Shown: piece after piece, positions 23,701 to 35,000 of the stretch
How the letters are laid out: each line of letters opens with the position of its first letter
Numbering within the stretch: the first letter of the stretch is position 1
From: Takakia lepidozioides
Lineage: Eukaryota > Streptophyta > Takakiopsida > Takakiales > Takakiaceae
Length of the DNA stretch: 64,000 nucleotides
Direction: 5' to 3'
Assembly (NCBI GenBank): GCA_030704615.1
Contig: CM060731.1
Span: 37,448,001 to 37,512,000, forward strand
Made by a program: the position numbers and the translations under genes
The notes under the pieces: model-generated
Database searches by the model: none
The model's input: the letters and a program-made list of their open reading frames with translations, nothing else
What the model was told of the DNA's origin: nothing

Positions 23701-24585
23701 ACGCGCTCCGCGAGCAAGGGGCCGACGTGGGAATGTGTCTTCACGATAATTGCCCATGGAATTGCAGCCTCTAAGTTCATTCCGCCATTGGCTTCGGACT
23801 GAAGTAGAGGATAGCATTGCAAAAGGTGAGGTGGTTTCAGATTTGGTGCAAGACATTGCAAGGGGCCCCTCTCAATTTGCGACCTCATACACGGCGGTTT
23901 GGGTTCATGGTCGTCATTTCCGCATTCGTGTTCTTGACATGAAGCGCAAACAACGTTTGATTCTGGTTTGTGTGCCTCATATTGGCAAGACTCCGTGTGG
24001 GGCAGGGAAGATACATGACCTACCATGAGCACACTCAACTACTTTGGAGAGCTTGAGAGCATACTCCAACTTCAGTATACAAGGCACCAGCCTCTTATCT
24101 TCAAGGCAAGTTGGTTCCAGCCACATCTTGTGGGGCCATCCGCAACAATAATGGAAGACGAGTGTGGTTTCATGCGCGTCAATACAGATAGGCTCGAGTC
24201 TACTCATCGTCCCTCCGATGAGCCTTTTTCATGGCCTTCAGACATGGAGCAAGTGTTCTTCTCCGGATCAGGAAATTGGAAAGTGGTTGTGCATGCTCAG
24301 CCAAGAGGAAGACGTATCTATCATGATCGGGGATCTATATGGGGCGAGGCAAATGCGGAGGAGGAAGAGACTGGTCATGATGACGCTGATGTTGGCCAAG
24401 GTTGGATAGAGGGGGTACAAGAGAATGATGACGGCCTGGACAATGCATCCCGAACCCTATACGATGAGGCTCCATCAGATGCGGATGTTGGAGAAATAGA
24501 TGTAGACACGGAAGACTGCGTGAGGCGCCCAACTGCAGGTAAGCAGCCATGCATTTCTGATCTTCATAGTGAGATATTTCAGTGA
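20751..24585 (+). pseudogene. CACTA (En/Spm) tnp2-type transposase with DUF4218 and DUF4216, decayed
   Basis: Segments in order: 20751-21341 (acidic N part, then YKIFHACPCDKTLYYRED and CPKCNKDRY); 21408-about 21833 (MHYFPIIPRLQ; GVNPFSVQSCSHSTWPV); 21911-22075 (KDMDTYLRPLVDELKELW); 22238-22560 (GYHACLHCGDEL); 22691 onward (HLLDPMHIEKNVC). The last continues through a DUF4218-like part (SHDYHNLLQDILPIAVRG) and ends in a DUF4216-like part (LIFKASWFQPHLVG). These match the tnp2 transposase family, which cuts and pastes CACTA elements in the nucleus. Several introns are clean GT-AG. In-frame stops lie at 23264-23266 (where the family has Met after FFDI), 23507-23509 and 23747-23749, with a frame change near 24025. 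It is therefore probably inactive, unless some breaks lie in unrecognised introns. Confidence 0.8.
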
Positions 24586-24680
24586 GAGTTTGGGTTCCAC
24601 AGAGTAGACAGTGGAATCCCCACGGATCTCATAGTATATAGGACAATAGAAGAAGTGTTCTTCAGTTTCAATTTCATAGA
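24545..24680 (-). mobile_element. fragment of an RT-like (non-LTR) ORF
   Basis: On the minus strand this reads EEHFFYCPIYYEIRGD and onward, a motif that resembles the zinc-binding tail of retroelement-derived reverse-transcriptase proteins. The same segment occurs on the plus strand at about 59365-59480, with YYEIRG conserved, inside an intron of the FLAP1-like gene. Only a fragment is present. Confidence 0.5.
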
Positions 24681-24704
24681 GAGAGAGGGAGAGAGAGAAG
24701 AGAG

Positions 24705-25432
24705 TGTCGCGGCCCTTTGCCTTGAGGGCAGGGGGGTCGGGACACATGAGGAGCTGCCCCTGTGGTGGGGGCAGCGGCAGCGATAGGTATGGGGGGGTTG
24801 AAGCACCCTTGAGTGCCCAAGGCACTCAAGGAGGCAGAGGCGCTCACTAGGTGGAGCCCCGCACACCGGGTTGCGGTGGGGGTGGCTCCACAAGGGGTGG
24901 TGGTAGCTTAGCGGAACTTAGTGGGGGTGGCATAGGACTCACCATGGGGGCGGAGACCTCGTGGTGGGAGTCGTGGGGAGTCTTGGGACTCATCACGGTC
25001 CATAAGGGCCGTGGTGAGTGGGCCAAGACTCACCGCGACTCATCACCGGGAGTCGAGGGTTTTCGTGGTGGTTCGCCATAAAATGGCATGGCTGGTTGTG
25101 AAACCCCCGCGGACAGCTACAGAAGTATATATAGGGAGTAGTAACCCCGAGAACGGTGCAAGCCCGTTGGTGACCAAAAACTAGTGAGTAAGCGAGCGAG
25201 CCGGAAAGCGACCAAAGAGTGGGGAGCTGTTCCGGATTGCCATCTACCAAAGGGAATTCTCCTAGTCCCAATTAGGTGGAGGGTTTAGAGGGAAGCGAAG
25301 TGGGGACCGTTATGTCCCGGTGAGCAGCCGAAGCTCCAAGTTGGTCGGGCGGCCAGGTTGGGAGTCAGGCGCGCGCATCAAAGCGAGTAACTATGACTTG
25401 AAGGGGAGCTTACCGAAGTGAGGTGCGCGACA
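24705..25432 (+). repeat. left (5') LTR
   Basis: Its borders are TGTCGC...GCGACA. It contains perfect 10-bp inverted repeats at 24808-24830 (CTTGAGTGCC, 3-base loop) and a stem pairing ACTCATCACGG with CCGTGGTGAGT near 24990-25020. It differs from the right LTR by roughly ten substitutions and several short indels. Confidence 0.93.
25126..25133 (+). promoter_or_regulatory. putative TATA box in the left LTR
   Basis: TATATATA followed by GGGAGTAG in the middle of the LTR; the equivalent in the right LTR is at 31359-31366. The position is consistent with a U3/R core promoter. Transcription start is not shown. Confidence 0.5.
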
Positions 25433-25434
25433 CT

Positions 25435-25446
25435 TGGTATCAGAGC
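25435..25446 (+). other. primer-binding site (initiator Met-tRNA)
   Basis: TGGTATCAGAGC starts two bases after the left LTR end. It is complementary to the 3' end of plant initiator methionine tRNA, the usual minus-strand primer for plant LTR retrotransposons. Confidence 0.92.
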
Positions 25447-25487
25447 TTAGAGTTCAGTACGCAATCATCCTTGGGATTGGCCTCATC

Positions 25488-26651
25488 ATGGGGTCGGGCA
25501 AGCCGAAGCGAAAGCGGAACGGCCCAAAAGATGATGATCCCGGTGAGCCCGATGGGGGCGGCGTGTCACCGAGGCGGCCGTTTGAGGAAGCGATGCATGT
25601 TTCCTAAAACGAGGCCGCCCAAGAGCGGGAGGAATCCGAGGAGTCGGAGCCCGAGGAATCCTTGAGAGCTCCGACAAACCAAGAGATGCCTCCCATGCCG
25701 GCAGCCTTTGGGAAGGGTTGTTGGCGCAGTTTGGCGGGACGCTGAAAGATGTGTTGAAGGCGGCTAATGCCACCTCCGCTAAGGCAAAGTTTAAGGTGAA
25801 GCCTAAGGAACCCGGCACCTTCGAGGGCGTCCAAAATCGGAAGGCACTCAACACCTGGCTCTTGGAGCTAGAGCAGTACTTCCGGGCAGCCAAGTTGAGT
25901 GACGAGGATCGGGTGGAAGTGGCTCCCACCTATTTGAGGGGCTATGCTCAACAATGGTGGCAGAGAAACGCCTTCACGACCGAGGTCCAAGCCCGGAAAC
26001 CTTGAATTGGAGTGGGTTCAAGGAATTGATGAAGAGACAGTTTGTGCCCCTCAACACGTCCTGGCTTGCCCGGACAAGATGAGGAATTTGAAGCAAACAG
26101 ATGACATTTGGGGGTATGTCCAGGCTTTCAATGTGCTGTTGCTCGAAGTCGCGGACATGGCAGAACCAGAAATGGTCTTCAACTTTGTGGCGGGACTGGC
26201 CCCATGGGCCAGGCGGAAGTTGGAGGAGAAGCCACCCAAGACTTTGAACGAGGCTATTGAGAGGGCTGAATGTTTCTCAGATGTCCCTAGGGGTGAAAGA
26301 CAAGGCCGTACGGAGCTGAACCACAAGAAGATTCGGCGGGAAGGTGACTCCTTCCGACCGGAAAAGAAGTGGGATAGGCCACGCGGCAAAAATGGCACGT
26401 GGAAATCGAAGGGAGGGCCTTCACACGTCAAGGCGGCACCCGGTGCTTCGAAAGGAAAAGCGGGTGGAGCGGCTTATGGCGGACAGAAGGCGACCTTTGA
26501 TGGAGTGTGTTTCAATTGCGGGGAGCCCGGGCACATGGCCAAGAAGTGCACGAAGCCCCTGCAATTGAACATGACTCAGGCGACCACGGAGCTGTCGGAA
26601 GATACCATCAGTCGCTTGGGGAAGCGGTGGTCGCCAGGACTTGCAAGGTAG
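25488..26651 (+). pseudogene. gag (capsid/nucleocapsid) of the gypsy element, broken
   Basis: ATG at 25488 opens a basic N terminus, but an in-frame TAA occurs at 25605-25607. Further frame changes lie near 25700 and 26000. The capsid-like retrotransposon gag region is visible at about 25720-26300 (LELEQYFRAAKLSDEDRV; PWARRKLEEKPPKTLNEAIE). A CCHC zinc knuckle CFNCGEPGHMAKKC lies at about 26510-26555. The protein would have packaged element RNA in the cytoplasm. As it stands no full-length product can be made. Confidence 0.85.
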
Positions 26652-29600
26652 GCAAATTTTCTTGTGAGTTGTATCAGGAAACTGGCGCCTTACGAAAAGG
26701 GAGTCAGTTATTGTTCGTGGATGGGATAATATCCGGAACTAATGTGTCGTTGTTGGTGGACACAGGAGCGTCGCACTCCTTCATGACACCGGCAACGGCA
26801 CAAAAGCTGGGACTCCCGACAAGTGACGTGGGGGCCTCTATTGAGGTGCGTTCTGCCAAAGGAGAACCACAGTTGGCGACAAGGTTGGCGATTGATGTTC
26901 CTCTTCAACTGGGGAGTTAGGAGGGACGTGAGAACTTCACCATCTGCGAGATCGATGGAGTGGATCTCATTTTGGGGATGACCTTTTTGAGCAAATCCGG
27001 AGCGGTCATAGATGGCCGCAAGAGAGTAGTCACGCTGCCATGTGGAAATGGTGGCGAGGTTTTACGAGTGTCTGAAACGCCCAAATCCGTGGGAGGGCGA
27101 ATAAACCTTCTGTCAGCAAAGAAGTGGGCCGTGGAGGAGGCACACGAGCCCCAGTTTTTGCTTTACGTTAGAGAAGTGAAAGGAGAAGGCGATGGGGAGC
27201 CGAGCCCAGATTGGATCAAGGGGATTTTGGAGAAATACCAGGATGTGATGCCGGAGGATTTACCAAGCGGCTTGCCACCGCGAAGAGGAGTTGACCACAA
27301 GATTGAGGTGATACCGGGATCGGAACCGCCTGCCAAGGCGCCCTACCGGTTGAGCCACAGAGAGTTGGTCGAGCTGAAGACTCAGCTCAAGGATCTAATG
27401 TCAAAGGGGTACATCCGGCCGAGTAAGTCACCTTACGGAGCCCCGGTGCTATTTGCAGACAAGAAGGATGGGACGCTGCGGATGTGTGTCGATTACAGGG
27501 CTCTGAATAAGGTGACTATCAAAAACCGGTACCCTTTGCCAAGGATCGACGACCTCTTTGATCGGTTGGCAGGAGCGAAGTATTTCAGCCGGATCGACTT
27601 GCGCTCCGGCTATCACCAAATTCGGGTGGCGGAAGGAGATGAGGAGAAGACCGCGTGCAGGACAAGGTATGGTTCATATGAGTTCTTGGTGATGCCTTTT
27701 GGGCTCACCAATGCACCAGCGACATTTAGCACGTTGATGAACAGCCTTTTCCAGGAGTGGTTGGATGACTTTGTGATCGTGTACATCGACGACATCTTGG
27801 TGTACTCGAAAACGAAGGAGGAGCACCTGGAGCACCTCAGAAGGGTGTTCCAAAAATTGCGGGAAGGGAAGCTGTATGCCAAAGCTTCAAAGTGCGAATT
27901 CGGGGTCACAAAAGTGGAGTTCCTGGGGCATGTGATTACACAAGATGGGATCAAAATGGATGACAGAAAGGTGAGGGCGATCTTGGACTGGGAGCCTCCG
28001 ACTTCGGTCCCGGGAGTGCGATCCTTCCTAGGACTCGCCTCCTATTACCGGAAGTATGTGAGAAATTTCGCCAAGATCGCGGGGCCGCTGTCGGACCTTC
28101 TGTGTAAATCCAAAGTCTGGGTATGGAACACATTTTGTGGCCAAGCTTTTGCTGAATTGAAGCAGCGGATGACGGAAGCTCCAGTCTTGAAAATCCCGGA
28201 GTTCGATCGTCCGTTTGAGATTCATACAGATGCATCGGACTTCGCGATTGGGGTGTTACTTATGCAAGATGGACGTCCAGTGGCTTACGAAAGTAAGAAA
28301 CTGAATGAAGTGGAGCGACGGTGGCCGACGCACGAAAAAGAGATGAAGGCGGTGGTGCATTGCCTTGAGCTCTGGCGCCACTATGTTGGTTCCAACCCAG
28401 TGAAGGTGTTCACGGACAATGTCACGGTGAAGTATTTTGCCACGCAGCCCAAGTTGTCCCCAAAACAACTTAGGTGGCAAGATACTTTGGCAGTGTTCGA
28501 CGTGGATATCCAGTACAAATCGGGACGGGACAATGTGGTGGCCGATGCTTTAAGTAGAAAGCAGCAGCTCTTGTTGGTGTACAAGGGCGAGACGGCGCTC
28601 CAAAGGAAGATCCGGAAGGCTTGCCGGAAGGATGAGCTGGCGAAGTCCGTGATGCAGGACTTGAGGATGGGGGTTAAATCGCAGTTCCACTTGCAAAATG
28701 GACTGCTCCGGTATAAGCAAAAACGTCTCTACGTGCCGAAGGGAGGGATCAGAGATAGCTCTCTTGAGAGAATGCCATGATAGCCCGCTTGCGGGCCACG
28801 GCGGAGCCAAGCGCACTGCGGCACTCTTGAAGAAAGAGTATTTCTGGCCCAAACTGAGGGAGGAGGCAGGAGGAGGAGGCAAGTATGCATGCACACATGC
28901 CAACAAAACCGGAGCGAGTACAAAAAGCAAGCGGGGCTGTTACAACCCTTGCCGATTCCAGAGGGGACTTGGGAAAGCGTCTCGATGGATTTCATGACTG
29001 CTATGCCGCTGTCAAAAGGATTCGATGCAATCATGGTGGTGGTAGATAGGTTCAGTAAAATGGGCCATTTCATCCCCACCAAGGAGACGGCAACGGCGCA
29101 GGAGACAGGGCGACTTTACTTCGCCCACGTCTTAAAGCATCATGGAGTCCCGAAGGATATTGTCTCGGACCGCGATCCAAAGTTTACGAGTAAATTCTGG
29201 AGAGCACTTTGGAAGAAGATGGGGACGAGGCTGAAGATGAGCACCGCCTTCCGACCTACGACGGACGGCCAAACGGAGAGTGAATTCCGTAGTGAAGCAA
29301 TTCTTGCGGAATTACGTGTCGGCAGACCAATCAGACTGGATGGAACACTTAGACGCGGCAGAGTTCTGTTATAATAACACAGAACACTCCGCAACGGGAG
29401 TTTCCCCTTTCGTATTGGTCTATGGAAAAGCACCTCTGGTGCCGACAAGTTGGGCCGCCCAGGACGTTGAGGAACCGGCAGTAGCGGCGGTACTGGAAGA
29501 AACGCGAGCGTTTGTTGAAGCTCGCAAAGTACAATATTGCCAAAGCTAGGAAACGGTATGAAAGGCAGGCGAATCGGAAGCGGAGGAAGTGAAGTTTGAG

Positions 29601-30050
29601 GCAGGCACAGAGGTCTGGTTGAACATCAAGAATTTCCGACTACCTCCGGAAGTGAGTCCGAAGTTCGTACCTCCGTATGCGGGACCCTTTCGCATTCGGA
29701 AGGTTATGAATGAGGATGTGTATGAATTGGAGCTGCCGGCAAACAGCAAGGTGCACCCAGTATTCCATGTCTCCCTTTTGAAGCCTTACTTCAAAGATGA
29801 AGCGCGTCCGAATCGGCATCAAGTGTTGCGTCCGCCACCTATGCTGTTGGATCATGAAAATGAACCTGAGTACGTGGTAGAGGCAATACTTAAGTCGAGG
29901 AGGTTCAGGAACCGAGAAACGGAGTATCTCGTCAAATGGAAGGGCTATCATCATGTGGAGGCATCTTGGGTGCGTGCCTCAGAAATGGGAAACGCATCCG
30001 AGGCGGTTGCAGCTTTCGAAGGGCGACCTCAAAAGCGGAAGAAGCGTTGA
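26652..30050 (+). pseudogene. pol polyprotein: protease, RT, RNase H, integrase, chromodomain, broken
   Basis: The protease has LLVDTGASHSF (about 26750). An in-frame TAG lies at 26918-26920, then a long open stretch 26921-28780. That stretch holds reverse transcriptase with [10 protein letters not shown] (about 27780) and RNase H with TDASDFAIG (about 28230). Integrase follows (VVVDRFSKMGHF; DRDPKFTSKFW; PTTDGQTE), and the chromodomain at about 29860-30030 has YLVKWKGYHHVEASW. Frame changes occur near 28775, 28930 and 29275, and near 29520-29580. Family and order are Ty3/gypsy chromovirus. The number of breaks means it cannot encode a working polyprotein. Confidence 0.9.
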
Positions 30051-30943
30051 TGGGGACATCAACCTTGGAGCGTGGGGGAGGAAATGCATGCTTAGCCCGG
30101 TTTAGCTAGCTCAGGAATCCGATTGCAAAAACTTGTATTGTACAAAAATTTGTTATAAAGGAAATGGGTTCCAAATATTGTGCGTCCTATTGTTGATGCA
30201 TGGTGTGGTTGGCTAGTGTGTAGAATGCATGCTAGCTTACAAAAGTGGGAGAGGTAAATTGGGTTAATCGTGTGTTTGCGCAGTGCCGAAATCGGGTGAC
30301 TCCCATCCAAGAGGCAAGGAAAACTGTGCCTTCTTTGGGAGTTCACGTGCTAGTGCGCACCTGGCGCGTGCGCGTACTATAACTGCGCTACCGAGGGGGT
30401 TGCCTTGTAGTGCGGGCTAACGCGGAAGCTACGTGCTTCCGTTCACGTACTATAATCGTGTAGCCTCGGGACGAAGTCGTAGTGCGGCTTCGGCGTGTTC
30501 CCGTGCCTCAGGCCAGCATTCCAAGGCGGACCCAATTGTAGTGATTGGGGCGCACGGTTGGTTCAAGGTTATCTTCCTAGTCAAAGAGGGTTCCAGGTGA
30601 ACCCTTGCTCAAGGTGATGCCAAAAGCGGCATCATGAGCGATCGCAAGCAATGTTGTTGCAGTAAGGCGATTCGATCCTCGGGGAGGATCGTTCCTTGGC
30701 CTTGAAGTAGGCCAAGAAGAGTGCACTGGGAAGAGCTGGAGAGGCTCCACCCTTGGCCGGGACTTGGAGGAAGTCGGCCGAACTAGCTAGTGGAGAGTAG
30801 AGTCAAGTGTGGGGTTTGGTTCTTTACCATGGGACGCCATGGTGCGGAAACAAACTCCTTGATGTGGGACGCCACACTTGGATGTTCGTTTCTCAAAAAT
30901 GGACAAGTCGATAAGGACATCGACTCCTGTTGGTAGGGGTGTG
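30051..30943. other. untranslated 3' part of the gypsy element
   Basis: About 0.9 kb between the chromodomain stop and the right LTR has no coding content. The polypurine tract just before the LTR is weak (TAGGGGTG). Confidence 0.6.
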
Positions 30944-31663
30944 TGTCGCGGCCCTTTGCCTTGAGGGCAGGGGGGTCGGGACACATGAGGAGCTGCCCCT
31001 GTGGTGGGGCAGCGGCAGCGATAGGTATGGGGGGCTGAAGCACCCTTGAGTGCCCAAGGCACTCAAGGAGGCGGAGGCGCTCACTAGGTGGAGCCCCGCA
31101 CACCGGGTTGGGGGGTGGCTCCACAAGGGGTGGTGGTAGCTTAGCGGAACTTAGTGGGGGTGGCATAGGACTCACCATGGGGGCGGAGACCTCGTGGTGG
31201 GAGTCGTGGGGAGTCTTGGGACTCATCACGGTCCATAAGGGCCGTGGTGAGTGGGCCAAGACTCACCGCGACTCATCACCGGGAGTCGAGGGTTTTCGTG
31301 GTGGTTCGCTATAAAATGGCATGGCTGGTTGTGAAACCCCCGCGGACAGCTACAGAAGTATATATAGAGAGTAGTAACCCCGAGAACGGTGCAAGCCCGT
31401 TGGTGACCAAAAACTAGTGAGTAAGCGAGCGAGCCGGAAAGCGACCAAAGAGTGGGGAGCTGTTCCGGACTGCCACTACCAAAGGGAATTCTCCTAGTCC
31501 CAATTAGGTGGAGGGTTAGAGGGAAGCAAAGGGGGACCGTTATGTCCCGGTGAGCAGCCGAAGCTCCAAGTTGGCCTGGGCGGCCAGGTTGGGAGTCAGG
31601 CGCGCGCATCAAAGCGAGTAACTATGACTTGAAGGGGAGCTTACCGAAGTGAGGTGCGCGACA
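30944..31663 (+). repeat. right (3') LTR
   Basis: Matches the left LTR over its full length with few substitutions and indels. It starts TGTCGC, ends GCGACA, and is followed by GAGAG, the target-site duplication. Confidence 0.93.
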
Positions 31664-31668
31664 GAGAG

Positions 31669-32060
31669 AGAGAGATTTCCCTTTTTTTTTGGGGACCTGC
31701 ACAAAGGAGAAGGAGAGAGAGGGAGAACGAGGGAGAGAGAGGGAGGGAGAGGGATAGAGGGGGGCCAAGAAAATAATAAAAGAAGTAGGGGGGGGGGTGA
31801 CTGAGCAGCAGCAGCTCAGCCCCTCTCTGTTTTTTTTTTTCTTTTGTGAGCAGCAGAGGGACAGGGACAGATGGAGGACAGAGACGGAGAAATGAGGGAA
31901 AAAAAAAAAAAAAAATGGTGGGGGGGGAGTGACTGAGCAGTTGCTGCTCAGATGCTAGTGCTACTCAGTCACTCCCCCCCCACCTTCTTTTTTAGTTTTT
32001 TTTTCCCTCCTCACTGCCTCTTTCTCCCTCTCTCCCTCTCTCTCCACATCTTCATGGGAC
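31669..32060. repeat. GA/poly-G/poly-T low-complexity zone with foldback units
   Basis: Holds at least two palindromic units. One is at about 31785-31840 (poly-G, TGACTGAGCAGCAGCAGCTCAG, CCCC, poly-T) as overlapping short blocks. The clearer one is at about 31900-32003, where poly-A plus TGGTGGGGGGGGAGTGACTGAG pairs with CTCAGTCACTCCCCCCCCACC plus poly-T. Between units lies (GA)n and a TCTCCACATCTTCATGGGACAGAG block that recurs at 36.3-37.0 kb. Confidence 0.7.
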
Positions 32061-35000
32061 AGAGGGAAAATATTCATGTCATGTCAAGACATGGACAAGA
32101 CCCACTAGGGTCATTGTCAATTAAAGACATAAACAACCCAAAACAGGGCACCATCTAACATTTCCATTCTTATCATAGCTTCCCATGAATTGACATCACC
32201 CAATCAGTCATGATTTAACAAGGTGGGAGGGCGGGGTTTGTTCATGTAGGGGATGCAAGCATCTTGAACACCCGAGATCCGGCCATCTTGGCCAATGAAT
32301 CATGTGTTCATGTGGGGGACAAGATAAGATATTGCTGCCCCTGTGCAGTTTGCAAGGCCTCTTGGTTCAGCCTGCACACATACCTTACCAGTAGGTCATG
32401 TATTGAAGGAGCATAAAAATGTTGAGGTCATGCAAAGGGCAAGGTACCATGGTCCAGCTTGCCCTATTACCATTTCAAGACACGTTTTCACACATACATC
32501 TTGGATATGACCCACAGGTTGCAGCATCTACCTTTTCAGCCATTAATTATGGCAGGTCATGCATCAGCCAAGGCATAAGGACCAGCTTGCAATTTGTCAG
32601 AATCACAATATGCCACCAAGTAGTCCTACTTGGGCATGATGAAATAAATTCCATATCATTTGTATTCACCCCGAGACATGTGATCATACAAGGTGTCAAG
32701 GGAATGTGAACTCAGCCTGTCAAATTGCAGGTTCAAGACTTGTACATACAAGCAGCTTGAACAGCCGAGATCCAGCCTCTTTTGCATATAAAAAACCAGA
32801 TTGCAGGTCATAGGCCTGATGTCATGACAAAGCCAAAACTATAGGTAGGATCCCATTGCAGCTTACCATCCTCATCCTTCAAGAGTTCCATGCTAAAGCA
32901 TGCAAAGAACACCTCACTGTGATCCAGTACTCAACAGAAACAGGCCTGAAAAGGAGCAGGTCGGTGCCTTATCATGCTGCCGCCATAACCTTCAAGGCCA
33001 CCATGTCCATAGAGACCCAAAACCGCCAAAAACACACCACCTAAAACCAGATCCTCTTTGGCCAAAAGAACTTACAACCTAGCTCAATAATCCAAGGCCC
33101 TGCTGTCAAAGATCAAGAGATAGGGTATGGTTTGTATGCAAGCCTCAGGAGACAGGCCAGTCAGGCCGAGCTGCGCATCGATGACATAACGACAAAGGCC
33201 AAAAACTAGGCTGTAACATGCTACACCAGGAGTAGTCGGGTTGAAATCGGGGCTGTAGGCAGCAGCCACCTCACAGTGCAAAAACCCACAGGTCTTCTCA
33301 GCCCATATCCCAATCTACATGCTCAAGAAGCTTCAAAGTAGGTAAGGATCCTCACCTGGTCCCATCACAAGCCCCCACAAAAAACCAACAGGTTAGTGAG
33401 GATTTGTGGAACCCCAGGTGAATCACAGACCCTCACACTTGTCATCGATGTCAACTAAGAAACTCAAAAGCAAGAGAAAGAGATAAGAACATGAGAATCC
33501 CTAAACTCCAAAGGCACCTTAAGCGATTGGGGAAGAGGGTTATGCGCCATCACCACCCGCAACAAGCCGCCTCCACAAAGCACATAAGCAATGAAGCAAA
33601 GCAGGCACAATCGCAAGGCACTAGAAAGGAGGGAGAGAACTTCCCATCATAAGTATCCTTGCTAAGCACAGAAAAAGCCAGAGGAGGGAAGATGCCACTG
33701 CATTCAAAGCGGTGTTTCCCGCTGCAAGAGAGACAAGGCGCCGCCTTCGCGCCCCCCCAGGCGCTCGTCCAGCATGGGTACGATACCACAAACGGGGCAG
33801 CCACCGAAGCACGTTCGCCATAACACTCTCTTCGCGAGCTCAGAAGCACATCGTGTGCTTCTGATAGGGGGTAATCATAATTAGGAGTAGTAAAGATCAA
33901 TTCCAGGCCATAATCACATCATCCATAGACAGATCACTTGTGTCAGGATGAAAAAGTAGGGAATATCATCCGTGACAGCGCCTTACCTCCATCTAGGTAA
34001 TTCTATCATTCCTCACCAGACCATCCGGTATGGATAAAAAGAGTCAATAAAAGAGGAATGAAAAATTATCACCCTGGTAGTTTTTCATCCGGTACGGATG
34101 GAAAAACAGGATGCTGTTGGCAACCTCCATAGAGGTAATTCTTTTCTTCCATGGTGACTCATCCGGTATGGATGAGAGTCAATAAAGGAGGAATGAAAAG
34201 GCCAAAAGAACCATCCTAGAGGTAATTCAGTGTCCATCCTAGTGGCTCATCTAGTATGGATGAAAAAGCCTGATAGAGGATGAGAAAACAAGAAGTCAAC
34301 ACTGATAGCAAACTGCCAATTCCCAGTAGAGAGGGAAGATAATTTTTGTTATGTCAAGACAAAGACAAGACCCCTAGGGTCATTGTCATGAAAGAATAAT
34401 CAGACATATCAGCCACTTAACAGTGGCACCATCCATCAATCACCCAAGCTTAGAAAATCCAGAATTACATCTATGCACAGTAATGTGTTCATGTCAGTAT
34501 TATTCATAACCCAAAGAGTATGCCACTGATGCTGATGACACCAGTCATGATCATGATACACATTCAGAGGTCTGGGTGGGATGGCGGGTACTTGCCATAT
34601 TTTGGCCTTGATGTGGTGCAGGTCAAATAATCATACAGAATTACTGTCTGCAAGCTGTAATCCAAGCATACTTACTAAAACCCCATAGGTGTCATGGAGG
34701 GTTTTCTTAAAAAAGAAAGGAACACCTGGATATCACATATTTAAATACCTTGCCTTGCCAGTATTTGTTTAGACTGGTCTGCAGCACAGCATGCCCCCAC
34801 AGGGGAGGTGGATATCTCTGGTAAGTTTTCCAGAATACCCCTATACCTTTATTTCTTGCTATAGCTGAAAATCAAAGTTCATGACACAGCAAGGTAAATA
34901 TAAAGGACTGCACACACATCTTGGGACAGTATATGATACTGTCAGTACACCCTTCACATCATTCCACATTTGACCATGTCATTACACCATGTCCAGGGGG

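Larger units (their letters stand above)
24705..31663 (+). mobile_element. Ty3/gypsy chromovirus LTR retrotransposon (complete structure, broken ORFs)
   Basis: The element has two LTRs of about 728 and 720 bp that begin TGTCGC and end GCGACA. A primer-binding site lies right after the left LTR, and a 5-bp target duplication GAGAG (24700-24704 and 31664-31668) sits within a GA microsatellite. Gene order is gag with a CCHC knuckle, protease, reverse transcriptase, RNase H, integrase, chromodomain, which is typical of chromoviruses. A chromodomain after integrase normally guides insertion to particular chromatin. By eye the LTRs are about 97-98% identical, yet the coding part carries several stops and frameshifts. 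The element splits a GA-rich stretch beyond the tnp2 gene. Confidence 0.93.

Noticed and set aside
24600-24660. TTCCAC...GTGGAA inverted repeat as a transposon end
   Set aside because: Short, and explained by the retroelement-derived coding fragment shared with 59.4 kb.
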